Positions 25,317 to 34,765 are shown, counted from the first letter of the stretch. The stretch is 64,000 bases of DNA from Shewanella loihica PV-4 (GCF_000016065.1 NC_009092.1:1984001-2048000); one strand, 5' to 3'. Made by a program: numbers and translations. Notes: generated by a model from the sequence alone, not told the origin.

Positions 25317-26150
25317 TTATTGGCTCCTGTGGGCGTTTAGCCAGTCGACCACGGCGCGCATGCTGTCGCCATCCTTAATGGAGGTGGTGATCACTTCGGC
25401 ATCCGGGTTGAGGCGTTTCACCTGGGCCTTGGCTTCCTCGACGCTGAAATCGAAGTGGGGCAGCAGGTCGGCCTTGGTGATCAACACCAGATCTGCCTTG
25501 CGGAACATCACAGGGTATTTCTCTATCTTGTCATCGCCTTCGGGTACAGACACCAGCACTATGTTGAAGTGGGTGCCCACGTCGTAGGAGGCGGGGCAGA
25601 CCAGATTGCCGACGTTCTCCACGAAGCAGATATCCAGGGCCGCCAGATCAACATGATGCAGGGCATCGTGCACCATGAAGGCGTCCAGGTGACAGGCGGA
25701 GCCGGTCTGGATCTGGAAGGCGGGAATGCCCTTGGCGGTAAGGCGGTCGGCGTCGCGGGAGGTCTCAAGATCGCCTTCGACCACGCCATAGTTGAGGTCT
25801 GTGTACTCCTTGAGGTGCTCGAGCAGTGTGGTCTTGCCGCTGCCTGGGCTGCTCATCAGGTTGAAGGCGGTGATATTGTGGGCCTCGAAGTGGGCACGGT
25901 TGTGGGCCGCTTCGTGATCGTTCTTGTCGAGGATCTTATGGATGACAGACAGTGTCTTCTTGTCGTTGAGCTGGGGATTGCTACGCAGGGTGCCGTGGTC
26001 GTGATGATGCCCGTGGCTGTGCTCATGACCGTGCGCGTGGCTATGCTCATGGCTGTGTTCGTGATGATTATCATGCTCATGGCTGTGGTGATGGTCGTGA
26101 TCATGGTGGTGGTGATCCCGAGTGATAGAGCAGCCGCAGTCTTTACACAT
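25317..26150 (-). CDS. hypB: Hydrogenase nickel GTPase HypB
   Basis: 277 residues from ATG 26150 (GGAG six bases upstream), which places the N-terminal CKDCGC nickel-site motif at residue 2. Residues about 12-55 are extremely His-rich (alternating HEH, HSH, HDH), a nickel store. The GTPase domain has P-loop SPGSGKTTLLEHL, FVENVGNLVCPA (the metal/GTP switch Cys region) and LITKADLL (guanine specificity). HypB delivers nickel with HypA. A 151-base gap separates it from hypF, the only substantial gap in the locus. Confidence 0.97.
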   Translation of the reverse strand: MCKDCGCSITRDHHHHDHDHHHSHEHDNHHEHSHEHSHAHGHEHSHGHHHDHGTLRSNPQLNDKKTLSVIHKILDKNDHEAAHNRAHFEAHNITAFNLMSSPGSGKTTLLEHLKEYTDLNYGVVEGDLETSRDADRLTAKGIPAFQIQTGSACHLDAFMVHDALHHVDLAALDICFVENVGNLVCPASYDVGTHFNIVLVSVPEGDDKIEKYPVMFRKADLVLITKADLLPHFDFSVEEAKAQVKRLNPDAEVITTSIKDGDSMRAVVDWLNAHRSQ

Positions 26151-26301
26151 AATGAACTCCAAAAAATCTAAGGCGTTAATGCCATTTTGCGCTAGGGGCC
26201 CGATGACTTCATTGACCCGGGTCAGTTTTAGGCAAAATCCTGTTAATCAAATTGGCTCAAGCGCTTATCGCAGGGCGATTTAGGGCGCGGCTCGAGCCGA
26301 G

Positions 26302-28647
26302 TTAATGCTTGTGTATGGCGTACCAGAGTTGCCCCAGGGCAATGCCGCCATCGTTAACCGGTACCTGGTGCGAATCGAGCACCTTAATCTTAGCCATCTC
26401 TAGGCGTTTACGTGTCTCGCTGAGTAGATAGCGGTTTTGAAACACGCCGCCGCAGAGCGCCACGTCGAAGCCACTATGCTTGATGGCGCAGTCGGTAACC
26501 GCCTGGGCCAGCGCGTTCATAAAGCCGCGGGCGATAAGGCTTATGCCTTCGGGCTTGTCCTGCCATTTGAGTAGGGCATCGACCATCTGCTCCCACAGGG
26601 ATGCGAGCTGCCATACGCCGTCGATCTCACACAGGCTGAAGGCTAGATCCGCCGCTGCTAGCTCGCTTTCTAACTGCGCCTCGCTGACCTCATTGGCCTT
26701 GGCCTCGATCAACATGCCGGCCTGACCCTCAAACTGGGTGGTCTGCATCAGTCCCAGTAGGCAGGCGGTGGCGTCAAACAGACGGCCGATGGAGCTGGTC
26801 ATCTGAATCGCGACACCTTTGTGCCACAGGGTATGCAGGTTGCCGATGAGGCTGGCTGGCAGTTCCTCAAGCGATGCCAGTGGCAGCGCCTTAATTTCAT
26901 CTGGCGAGTAACGCGCGAACAGCAGTGCCAGCATGATGCGGCGCGGGTCTTTAATTGCCTGCTCGCCGCCGATCAGCGCCATTGGGCTTAGGTGGGCGAC
27001 GCGCTTGAAACCTGAGATATCGGCTAGCATGGCTTCGCCGCCCCAGAGCTGGCGCTCATCGCCTAGGCCCGTGCCATCGAAGCTAAATCCCAATACCTTG
27101 TCGACTCTCTGATTGACGGCCATGACGCTGAGGATATGGGCGTAGTGGTGCTGCACCTGAGTGTAGGCGATGCCTTGCGCATCCTTTTGTTGCTGCGCCC
27201 AGATGGTCGAGGCGTAGTCGGGATGCTTGTCGCTCACCAGGTGTTTGGGGCTGAACTGATACAGGCGCTTAAAGGTCGCCAGGGTGTCGATAAAATATTG
27301 CTCCGCCTCCAGGCTGAAGAGATCGCCTATGTGTGGGCTGAGCACCAGGTTGTGATCGAAGCCGAAGGCGATGCTGTTCTTCTGCTGGGCGCCAACGGCC
27401 AAGGTTTCTTGGGGGACTTCCTCTGGTAGCGCCAGGGTCAGCGGCGCATAGCCCCGCGCCAGACGGATCACCTGCAACTTGTCATCCACCATCTGCACCA
27501 CACTGTCGTCACAGCCGTTAAGGATCTCGCGGTTATGATCCAGCACGGCATCGACCACCTCGCCCAGGCGCTCGAAGATCTGCTCTGCATGTGTGATGAT
27601 GGGCTCGCCGCTACGGTTGGCACTGGTGGCCACGAGCGGGCGGTTTAGCCTGCTGAGCAGCAACTGATGCAGCGGCGTGTAGGGCAGAAACAGCCCGAGT
27701 CTGTCGATGCCGGGGGCCACGGCCGGGCTCAGCACGTAGCTGCTCAGCGCATCGCTACTGGATTCATCTTTGTTGAGCGCCCTTTGCAGCAGGGTGATGG
27801 GCCGCTCGGCGCTTTGCAGCAGTTGCCATTCGGCGTCGCTGCCGCAGGCCAGCGTCTTGGCCATCGGCAGCGAGGCGCACATCACGGCAAAGGGCTTGGC
27901 CGGTCTCTGCTTACGGGATCTCAGCTGCATTACCGCCTCATGGTTGGTGGCATCGCACACCAGATGAAATCCGCCGAGCCCCTTGATGGCCAAGGTCTTG
28001 CCCTGGGCTAGCAGCTCGACGGCCAGATCCAGCGCGGCGTTCTTCTCTGCCAGTGGTATTTGCTGCGCGTCTAATAGACTGAGCTGTGGGCCGCAATCTG
28101 GGCAGCTCACCGGCTGGGCGTGGTAGCGCCTGTCCAGTGGATTCTGATAGGCCGCCGCGCAGGCATCACACATGGCGAATTCTGCCATGGCGGTGTTGGG
28201 CCTGTCATAGGGTAGGGCGCGGATCAGGGTATATCTGGGGCCGCAGTTGGTGCAGTTGGTAAAAGGGTACTGATAGTGACGGTTGCCGGGATCCATGATC
28301 TCATCGAGACACTCCTGGCAACTGCTCTTGTCGCTGGAGACGGCCACCACGGCCTTGGCATCCGCCTGGCTGTGTACTATCTCGAAGCTGTTGCACTCTT
28401 CAAGCGGCAGTTCTGTCTGGCTCAGGCTGTCGATGCGGGCAAGTGGCGGCGGTGTCTGGGTCAGGGCCTCGACGAAGGCGTGAATCGCCGCATCGCTGCC
28501 TTGCAGCTCCACTGTCACCCCCTTGCTATGGTTGAAGGTCAGGCCCAGCAGACCAAGCTCAGTCGCCCAGCGGTAGACGAAGGGGCGAAAGCCGACCCCC
28601 TGGACGATACCTGTTACCGCCAGTCGTACGCGCTTGGTCGATGCCAT
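26302..28647 (-). CDS. hypF: Carbamoyltransferase HypF
   Basis: 781 residues from ATG 28647 (AAAGG just upstream); an in-frame ATG at 28671, touching the upstream stop, is an alternative. Domains in order: acylphosphatase (VRLAVTGIVQGVGFRPFVYR), zinc fingers (CQECLDEIMDPGNRHY, CTNCGPRYT, CDACAAAYQNP, CPDCGPQL), YrdC-like (KPFAVMCASLPMAK) and a Kae1-like C-terminal part (VQHHYAHILSVMA, GFSFDGTGLGDE, ALCGGVFQNRYLL). It makes carbamoyl-AMP from carbamoyl phosphate and passes it to HypE for cyanide ligand synthesis. A gene resembling a shortened HypF lies directly upstream. Confidence 0.96.
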   Translation of the reverse strand: MASTKRVRLAVTGIVQGVGFRPFVYRWATELGLLGLTFNHSKGVTVELQGSDAAIHAFVEALTQTPPPLARIDSLSQTELPLEECNSFEIVHSQADAKAVVAVSSDKSSCQECLDEIMDPGNRHYQYPFTNCTNCGPRYTLIRALPYDRPNTAMAEFAMCDACAAAYQNPLDRRYHAQPVSCPDCGPQLSLLDAQQIPLAEKNAALDLAVELLAQGKTLAIKGLGGFHLVCDATNHEAVMQLRSRKQRPAKPFAVMCASLPMAKTLACGSDAEWQLLQSAERPITLLQRALNKDESSSDALSSYVLSPAVAPGIDRLGLFLPYTPLHQLLLSRLNRPLVATSANRSGEPIITHAEQIFERLGEVVDAVLDHNREILNGCDDSVVQMVDDKLQVIRLARGYAPLTLALPEEVPQETLAVGAQQKNSIAFGFDHNLVLSPHIGDLFSLEAEQYFIDTLATFKRLYQFSPKHLVSDKHPDYASTIWAQQQKDAQGIAYTQVQHHYAHILSVMAVNQRVDKVLGFSFDGTGLGDERQLWGGEAMLADISGFKRVAHLSPMALIGGEQAIKDPRRIMLALLFARYSPDEIKALPLASLEELPASLIGNLHTLWHKGVAIQMTSSIGRLFDATACLLGLMQTTQFEGQAGMLIEAKANEVSEAQLESELAAADLAFSLCEIDGVWQLASLWEQMVDALLKWQDKPEGISLIARGFMNALAQAVTDCAIKHSGFDVALCGGVFQNRYLLSETRKRLEMAKIKVLDSHQVPVNDGGIALGQLWYAIHKH

Positions 28648-28672
28648 GGACCTTTGTAACCCGCTCGACATG

Positions 28673-30460
28673 CTATAGCCTACGTTTTTTGAGCAGCAGG
28701 GCACCGATAGCATGGTTGTTGCCATCGATCTCCAGCAGCTGGTTGTGCTTGAGGGGGAAGTTCTTGCCGACCCTCAGGGCGACCCGCTGACACAGCAAGG
28801 GGTTAACCCACTCGCTACCGGCCAGAGCCACCGATTTGACCCCAAGGTTGAGATCCAGATGCTCAATCCAGTTTGCCAGATAGTCGGCGAAGGAGTCGTG
28901 CATGCCAAAGGCCAGTTTCTGGCTGTCTCTGTCGTCGGCCAGACGGAAGCTGATCAGGCTGCCCAGTGTCTTGCACCAGTTGAGGCTGCGGTAGGCTTCG
29001 CCACGGGTGAGCGGATAGTCGATGCGCGGCGAGTTGCTGCCGCGATGGGCCATGGCAGCGGCCATCAGGGCGTCGTTGAGATCGCCAACGCTCAAGGAGC
29101 GGCTCTCGAGACCGAGTATCACCGCGCCCACCGCCCACAGGGTGCTTAAACTATGGCGCTCATTAGGCAGTTTTAGGTCCAGCAGCCTGAGGTAATCTTC
29201 GGGATAGCGCTGCTTAAACTTCTCCAGCACCTTGCGCTGGGGGCTCTGCTCCAGCTGATGATAGATCTCATAGCCGTTTTCAGGCAGCTCGGGCAGGGCG
29301 AAGAAACGCTCGGCCTCGCACTTGCCATCTAAGGTGTAGATCTGCCCGCCATGGTCACGGCTCAGGTAGATGATGGCGCTGTTCTTATCAAGGCCATGCT
29401 CGAGATTCACGCTGTGCAGGGCGCACAGGGCAAGGTCATCATCGCCCAAGATAGCCGGCGTCATGGCGCCGTGGCGACTCTTGACGTCACTGCCTTGTTC
29501 CAGCAGGTAGTGACCGCCCTGTTTATCGCTGTGGCTGGCGTAGTAATAGGTGTCCTTGCCCGCCAGCAGCACGGCATCATGTAGCGCCTGCTTGGGGGAG
29601 TCGATGCGCAGGCTGTTTGGCGCATTCGTGTGGATCTCGGCCCATTGACCATCGATATAGGCAAGCGCTTCGCCCTGGGCGGGATCCGCGAGATAGACCC
29701 AATCTGTGCCGTGCTGTCGCAGATGCTCGGCCAGGATCACCAAGAGGCGGCTGTAGGCGAAGCAGAGATCGTAAAGCGGTTGGGCGAGCTTTGGATGATC
29801 TTTGATGGGCCGCGCGCAGATAAGTGGCTTCTCTATGCTCGACAGCGCCAACACCTGAGGATCGCTGAGGTGGAACTGGGCATTTAAAGTGTTGGGATTA
29901 CAGATAAGCAGGCGAGGGCGCTGACTGTATTTATTGGAACTGTTTTCATCGGGACTGTTGTCAACCGGGCTCAGGCTCAGGTGAATGCCGCCCGCCAGGT
30001 CGAGTTCGCCCTGGGTCATCAGCTGCTGATATATGGCCTGAATGTCGCCTGAGGTCAAGCCGCGATAATCCTGATGGATGCGGCGCTCGCCGTGGCAACA
30101 GTCGCAGGCAAGATCCAGCTGGCCAAACTCTGGCGCCTGATTATCACCAAAGTGGGGCGCGCACTGCTGACAAAACTCCTGCACCAGTGGCTGGGTTGCC
30201 AAGGGAGTCTTGTTGCCGGTCGGCGCGTCGATCAGGGCGATGCGGGAATCGGTGAGCCATACGGAGATCAGAAAATCCTGGGCGATATCATCGGCCAGAG
30301 CTTCCAGCTCGCTCTGTTTGCCCTCGGCCTCGATAAAATAGGCGCCGCCCTGGTAACCGACATGGATATTTAGTTCACCATAATTTAGGTATCGGTTACA
30401 TAAATGCGCGTAAAGCGGCACCTGCCGTGAGCAGGTAAATTCAAATTTGATTGTCTTCAT
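28673..30460 (-). CDS. HypF-like protein of unknown function in the hydrogenase operon
   Basis: 595 residues, not a named hydrogenase gene that I recognise. The N-terminal 80 residues look like a degenerate acylphosphatase domain, followed by a Cys-rich patch (QEFCQQCAPHFG, ACDCCHGERR) comparable to part of the HypF zinc region. The middle (SSIEKPLICARPI) and the end (SVALAGSEWVNPLLCQRVA, INGNNHAIGALLL-like) match the layout of the YrdC and Kae1 parts of HypF, but HypF's VQGVGFRP loop, the HHYAH metal motif and FDGTGxG are missing. It overlaps hyaD by 20 bases and directly precedes hypF, so a maturation or scaffold role is likely. Origin from a HypF duplication is inferred. Confidence 0.65.
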   Translation of the reverse strand: MKTIKFEFTCSRQVPLYAHLCNRYLNYGELNIHVGYQGGAYFIEAEGKQSELEALADDIAQDFLISVWLTDSRIALIDAPTGNKTPLATQPLVQEFCQQCAPHFGDNQAPEFGQLDLACDCCHGERRIHQDYRGLTSGDIQAIYQQLMTQGELDLAGGIHLSLSPVDNSPDENSSNKYSQRPRLLICNPNTLNAQFHLSDPQVLALSSIEKPLICARPIKDHPKLAQPLYDLCFAYSRLLVILAEHLRQHGTDWVYLADPAQGEALAYIDGQWAEIHTNAPNSLRIDSPKQALHDAVLLAGKDTYYYASHSDKQGGHYLLEQGSDVKSRHGAMTPAILGDDDLALCALHSVNLEHGLDKNSAIIYLSRDHGGQIYTLDGKCEAERFFALPELPENGYEIYHQLEQSPQRKVLEKFKQRYPEDYLRLLDLKLPNERHSLSTLWAVGAVILGLESRSLSVGDLNDALMAAAMAHRGSNSPRIDYPLTRGEAYRSLNWCKTLGSLISFRLADDRDSQKLAFGMHDSFADYLANWIEHLDLNLGVKSVALAGSEWVNPLLCQRVALRVGKNFPLKHNQLLEIDGNNHAIGALLLKKRRL

Positions 30461-31004
30461 CTAGGGTTACACCGCGCTTATAAGAATCTGGAATGAGCGT
30501 TTCAATAGCCAAGTCGTTGATCCGTTCGATCTCGAATCCGAGGGACTTGAAATGGGTGAGTATTGTCGTTTCCATCAGGGGAACGGCGGCGGCGACACGC
30601 GGGGTGAGCCCCAGTGTCATAGGTTCGAGTACGGTTGGCGTGCAGCCAAGTACGAAAGTTTTTGGTCTGTCTCCGACCATCTCCATCATGGTCAATGTCT
30701 GTAACATCTCCACCTCGTGTGCGCTTCCTTGCCAATCGATCTCGCAGGGAGCCTTGTCGAAATCGAAAAAATAGACCTCTCCTGGTCCGACGCCGTGGGC
30801 GTTGACTGTATCTACCACCACAAGATAGTCGTATTTACAGATAATGGGAATTAGCCCTTGGGCTAAGGTGCCACCATCCATCACATCGAGTTGATGCGAC
30901 GGATGGCTAAAGCGATAGTTTTCTTGCAGGTAATTGACAAAATGTACGCCGATCCCTTCATCGGCGTACAGCACATTACCAATACCGAGTAACAGTATTT
31001 TCAT
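30441..31004 (-). CDS. hyaD: Hydrogenase maturation endopeptidase
   Basis: 187 residues of the HyaD/HybD/HupD family. The opening ILLLGIGNVLYADEGIGVHF and the residues corresponding to the nickel ligands of HybD are present: Glu in DEGIG, Asp in VMDGGTLAQ and His in GSAHEVEML. The protease cuts the C-terminal peptide from the large subunit after the final His of DPCxxCxxH once nickel is in place. It lies 11 bases downstream of the cytochrome b gene and overlaps the HypF-like gene. Confidence 0.95.
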   Translation of the reverse strand: MKILLLGIGNVLYADEGIGVHFVNYLQENYRFSHPSHQLDVMDGGTLAQGLIPIICKYDYLVVVDTVNAHGVGPGEVYFFDFDKAPCEIDWQGSAHEVEMLQTLTMMEMVGDRPKTFVLGCTPTVLEPMTLGLTPRVAAAVPLMETTILTHFKSLGFEIERINDLAIETLIPDSYKRGVTLDEDNQI

Positions 31005-31015
31005 GGCGCCCTTAT

Positions 31016-31687
31016 TTAGTGCTTCTTAGGATGGTAGTCATAGCCAGAGACGATGGAATCTACCGAATTATGTTTAAATCTGATGCCGGTCCAAACCGCC
31101 ATATAGACGTGGATCACCACAAAGATAATAAACACCCAAGTAAAGTAATGGTGCCAGATCCTCAGCTGGGCCAGGCCGCCCATTGCGCCGGTCAACCAGG
31201 CCGCAAAGTCGCCTAACATGCCGCCAAGGCCGAGATGATAGACGTTAGCGTACAGTGCCAGGCCTGTGATGCAGATAAGCGCTGCGATCACTGACACGGC
31301 AAAGTAGGTGACAAACTGCAAGGGACCATACACACCTTTCTTGTCCAGGTGTCCCATCCAAAGATAGGACTTAAGCTGCACTATCCAGCTGTTGACACTG
31401 GCGACATCCTTAAAGGAGCGCCGCTCTATGTCGCTCTTGCTGAAGAAGAACAGATAGGCCCTGGCAAGCGTGATGGCACACAGCACGAAGCCGAAGATCA
31501 GGTGGGCAAATCTTATCCACCCTTGTACCAACACATCAGTGCTGCTCGGCGCCACCAAAAACGGCCAGGCAATATAGAAGCCTGTTATGACAAGAACCAG
31601 TATGGAGAGCGCTCGCAACCAGTGAAAAATCCTGATCGCGGCGCTGAAGATAAAGGCTCTCTCATAGGGTACATTGGTTGTAGCCAT
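31016..31687 (-). CDS. hyaC: Ni/Fe-hydrogenase b-type cytochrome subunit
   Basis: 223 residues from ATG 31687 (GGAGCAACTC upstream). Four membrane helices with heme-ligand His residues in IFHWLRALSILVLVITGFYI, FAHLIFGFVLCAI, YLWMGHLDKKG and IWHHYFTWVFIIFVVIHVYMA, the HyaC/HupC pattern. It anchors the hydrogenase dimer to the periplasmic face of the membrane and passes electrons to the quinone pool. It overlaps the apparent ends of neighbouring genes only in the longer frame; the chosen start leaves a small gap after hyaB. Confidence 0.95.
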   Translation of the reverse strand: MATTNVPYERAFIFSAAIRIFHWLRALSILVLVITGFYIAWPFLVAPSSTDVLVQGWIRFAHLIFGFVLCAITLARAYLFFFSKSDIERRSFKDVASVNSWIVQLKSYLWMGHLDKKGVYGPLQFVTYFAVSVIAALICITGLALYANVYHLGLGGMLGDFAAWLTGAMGGLAQLRIWHHYFTWVFIIFVVIHVYMAVWTGIRFKHNSVDSIVSGYDYHPKKH

Positions 31688-31697
31688 GAGTTGCTCC

Positions 31698-33404
31698 TTA
31701 GTTATTGCCGTTTGGGTCGATACGGAACTCACCCAGATCTTGGCCCTTATAGTCCATCACGTGTACCGAACAGGCCATACATGGGTCGAATGAGTGGATG
31801 ATACGTATCACTTCCAGTGGCTTGGTTGGGTCTTCCAGCTTGAGGCCCAATAGGGATGCCTCATAGGGACCTACCTTACCGGCGGCGTCCACAGGGCCTG
31901 CGTTCCAGGTGGTGGGCACCACAGCCTGATAGTTCTCCACCAGACCGTTCTTGATGCGGATCCAGTGGCTGAGCATGCCGCGCGGCGCCTCGATCATGGC
32001 GTGACCCACATACTCTTTGCTTGGGTCGATCTCTGGCTTCACATAGGTGGCCTCATCCACAAGCAGGTTGTTGATCAGGGCATCGAAGGTCTTAAGACCC
32101 TGCTCGGCCACGATAACGGTTTGCAGCATGCGCGCCGCGGTGCGGCCAAGTGTAGTAAACAGGGCTTCAACCGGTAGGCCAGTGGCCTCCAGCAGGCCGT
32201 TTACCGCTTCGACCACCACCTTGTTGCCGCGGGCATAGCTGACCAGCAGGCTAGAGAGTGGACCTACCTCGACCGGCTCACCCTGATAGCGTGGTGATTT
32301 CACCCAGCTGTACTTGCCGTCGCCATCCAGTGTCGGCAGCTTGCCGTAGACTGTGTCGCGCTCCACGAACCCTGTGTAGTTAGGGATTGTGGTGCCTTCA
32401 TAAGGATGTTGTGGTTCGCTTGCGTCATACCAGGCGTGGCTCACATCTTCCTTGATCAGATCTGGGTTGATGTCGGTGACATTGGCCAGATCGCCATTCA
32501 TGATCACACCCTGGTCGAACATGTACTGACCGTCGGCGAGGACGAAGTCGTTGGTCGCCAGGAAGTTCTTCACGTTGACGCCGCCGAGCACGCTAGGCTC
32601 GCCGCCGAAGGCTTCGGCCGCCATGACGATATCCGCCTTGTAGGCGCGGTTGATAAAGTCGGCCACGATGGCGTGTTTCTGTTTCCACTCCTGCAGACGG
32701 GCAGGGCTTAACATGTCACGCACCGAGGTAACACCACCGACCACCAGTGACTGAGGATGCGGCTGCTTACCACCGAAGATGGCCAGCATCTCGGCCGCAA
32801 CGCGCTGTACTTCCAGTGCCTTGAGGTAGTGAGACAGGGCGATCAGGTTCTGCTCAGGGGTAAACTTATAGGTGCCGTTGCCCCAGTAAGCGTTGGCGAA
32901 GGGGCCAAGTTTACCGGTTTCGACGAAGCCCTTGACGCGCTCTTGTACCGCGCGCAGCTCACCCTCGCCGGCGGCGATTGGGTTGTGGGTATATTTCAGC
33001 GCCACCTGTGCGGCGGCTGCCGGATCGGCACTCAGCGCAGAGACCACATCCACCCAGTCCAGGCCGTGGAGGTGATAGAAGTGCACTATGTGGTCATGCA
33101 TATAAAGCGAGGTTTGCATGAGCGAGCGCAGATACTTGGCGTTAAGCGGGATCTTCACCCCTAAGGCGTTCTCAACCGCTTCGGTACCACAGCGATAGTG
33201 TGAATAGGTACAGACACCACAGATACGTTGAACGATAAGGCCCACATCCATCGGGGTACGTCCCTTGAGTATCACCTCGATGCCACGCCAAAGGGTGGAG
33301 GAGGACCAGGCTTTTTGAACAACATTATTTTCGTCGACTTCGACCTCGATGCGCAGATGGCCTTCGATTCGAGTGATAGGGTCGATAACTACACGTTTGC
33401 TCAT
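31698..33404 (-). CDS. hyaB: Uptake [NiFe] hydrogenase large subunit
   Basis: 568 residues from ATG 33404 (AGGAGG upstream). The start gives SKRVVIDPITRIEGHLRIEV. The N-terminal nickel motif is RICGVCTYSHYRC (RxCGxCxxxH), and the C-terminal one DPCMACSVH; processing after this His would remove about 15 residues (VMDYKGQDLGEFR onward). It oxidises H2 at the bimetallic NiFe(CN)2CO centre in the periplasm as a dimer with HyaA, exported by the Tat signal of the small subunit. It is five bases downstream of hyaA. Confidence 0.97.
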   Translation of the reverse strand: MSKRVVIDPITRIEGHLRIEVEVDENNVVQKAWSSSTLWRGIEVILKGRTPMDVGLIVQRICGVCTYSHYRCGTEAVENALGVKIPLNAKYLRSLMQTSLYMHDHIVHFYHLHGLDWVDVVSALSADPAAAAQVALKYTHNPIAAGEGELRAVQERVKGFVETGKLGPFANAYWGNGTYKFTPEQNLIALSHYLKALEVQRVAAEMLAIFGGKQPHPQSLVVGGVTSVRDMLSPARLQEWKQKHAIVADFINRAYKADIVMAAEAFGGEPSVLGGVNVKNFLATNDFVLADGQYMFDQGVIMNGDLANVTDINPDLIKEDVSHAWYDASEPQHPYEGTTIPNYTGFVERDTVYGKLPTLDGDGKYSWVKSPRYQGEPVEVGPLSSLLVSYARGNKVVVEAVNGLLEATGLPVEALFTTLGRTAARMLQTVIVAEQGLKTFDALINNLLVDEATYVKPEIDPSKEYVGHAMIEAPRGMLSHWIRIKNGLVENYQAVVPTTWNAGPVDAAGKVGPYEASLLGLKLEDPTKPLEVIRIIHSFDPCMACSVHVMDYKGQDLGEFRIDPNGNN

Positions 33405-33408
33405 TGAA

Positions 33409-34545
33409 TTAGTCCTCCTTCGAATTGGCAAATACGCTGGCAACAGCATGAGCGCCGATACCTACAGCTGTGGCACCCAAGATCACTGCGCCGACGGTAT
33501 CGGCCGTTGCGTCCAGCCCGTGAAGGAGCTGTCTGCCAAGGGGTTTTTCAAAGTCGGCCATGTCGTCCCAGAAGTTAGGCTCGGAGCAGCCCATACATCC
33601 GTGACCCGCAAGTACAGGCCAACTGGTGTGGTGATTGAATCTTTCTGTGGGGCAGTTGTTATAGGTATAAGGCCCTTTACATCCCACCTTATAGAGGCAG
33701 TAACCCTCTTTCGCACCTTCATCGCCAAACTGCTCGACAAATTCGCCCGCATCGAAGCGGCCGCGACGTTCACAGTTGTCGTGTACCCGTGCGCCGTAGG
33801 CCCACTTAGGACGGTTGAACATATCCAGCGCAGGCAGTTTGCCGAACATGATGAAATACATCAGAGTGCCGACAATGTTCTTCTCACTCGGTGGGCAGCC
33901 ACCTAAGTTAACCACTGTCTTGTTCACTACCTTATCGACGCCTTTGGCACCGGTTGGATTAGGGGCGGCGGCCTGTACACCACCGAAGGAGGCGCAGGTA
34001 CCGACAGAGATGATCGCCGCAGCGCCTTCGGCCGCATGCTTGATGATCTCAAGGCCGGTGTGACCCTTACAGCCAACGGTGAGGAAGGCACCATTGTTGG
34101 CGGTAGGGATAGCCCCTTCGACGGCCAGCAGGTAGTTACCCTTGTAGGTTTCCAGTGCGTGTTCCAGGTTCTCTTCGGCTTGCCAACCGGCGGCGGCCAT
34201 CAGAGTTTCATGGTATTCCAATGAAACATGGTCGAAGATCAGCGAGTCGAGGTTAGGGGTGTCTGCACGTACCAGAGATTCGGAGCAGCCGGTACATTCG
34301 GCCATGTGCAACCAGATCAGTGGTACGCGATCCGCCAACTCGGCGGCTTCAGCAACCAGTGTGCTAAAGGGGAGCGGCAATGCCAGCATAGCGGTGACGG
34401 CGGCGCTCCATTTCATAAAGTCTCGGCGGGTGATTCCATGCTCTTCCATCTTGTCTTGCAATGTCTGAGCATGACGAGGCGCCAAGCGACGTAACTCTTC
34501 GAGGCGTGCTTGGCCTTGTTGATATAAGGCGGCATGTGTGTCCAT
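33409..34545 (-). CDS. hyaA: Uptake [NiFe] hydrogenase small subunit
   Basis: 378 residues. A Tat signal with RRDFMKWSA at about residue 39 is followed by a hydrophobic stretch. Three Fe-S cluster regions are visible: proximal (AECTGCSESL, VGTCASFGG, LGGCPPSEK), distal (NHHTSWP, KVGCKGPYTYNNC) and medial (GHGCMGCSE). A C-terminal helix (AVILGATAVGIGAHAVASV) anchors it in the membrane. The two extra Cys that mark the oxygen-tolerant proximal 4Fe-3S cluster are Gly here (CTGC and SFGG), so a standard cluster is expected. It is the first gene of the locus, with an FNR/CRP-like palindrome 86 bases upstream. Confidence 0.97.
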   Translation of the reverse strand: MDTHAALYQQGQARLEELRRLAPRHAQTLQDKMEEHGITRRDFMKWSAAVTAMLALPLPFSTLVAEAAELADRVPLIWLHMAECTGCSESLVRADTPNLDSLIFDHVSLEYHETLMAAAGWQAEENLEHALETYKGNYLLAVEGAIPTANNGAFLTVGCKGHTGLEIIKHAAEGAAAIISVGTCASFGGVQAAAPNPTGAKGVDKVVNKTVVNLGGCPPSEKNIVGTLMYFIMFGKLPALDMFNRPKWAYGARVHDNCERRGRFDAGEFVEQFGDEGAKEGYCLYKVGCKGPYTYNNCPTERFNHHTSWPVLAGHGCMGCSEPNFWDDMADFEKPLGRQLLHGLDATADTVGAVILGATAVGIGAHAVASVFANSKED

Positions 34546-34628
34546 GGTTAACCCTTTGTTTTCATTTTGATGCGAAAATGTAGTGGCACGATTCAGTAAC
34601 TTAGTTTAGGCCTCAAATTCCGTGCGAA

Positions 34629-34646
34629 TGTTGATGTATGTCAACA
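34629..34646. promoter_or_regulatory. FNR/CRP-like box upstream of hyaA
   Basis: TGTTGATGTATGTCAACA is a perfect inverted repeat (6-base arms). Its core TTGATgtatGTCAA differs by one base from the FNR consensus TTGATnnnnATCAA. It lies 86 bases upstream of the hyaA ATG, a position suited to activation. FNR-type or CRP control under low oxygen is inferred. Confidence 0.65.
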
Positions 34647-34751
34647 TTTATAAACCTTGTGATCCGCAAGGGCATTCCACCTTCTATAGCTATGAGCTGG
34701 ATCAAGTTTATTTAAAAACATGGGTCAAAATGTCCCACTTTTTGGCGGCAT

Positions 34752-34765
34752 TTGATCCGCTTCAA
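34752..34765. promoter_or_regulatory. Second FNR/CRP-like box
   Basis: TTGATccgcTTCAA is an FNR-type site with one mismatch, extended to TTTGAT/TTCAAA arms. It lies 122 bases upstream of the CBS gene start and 207 upstream of hyaA, so it could serve either direction. Confidence 0.55.

Noticed and set aside
25455..26171. 238-codon plus-strand frame over hypB
   Set aside because: It is the reverse reading of the His-rich hypB; Val/Met-rich translation arises from CAT/CAC repeats.
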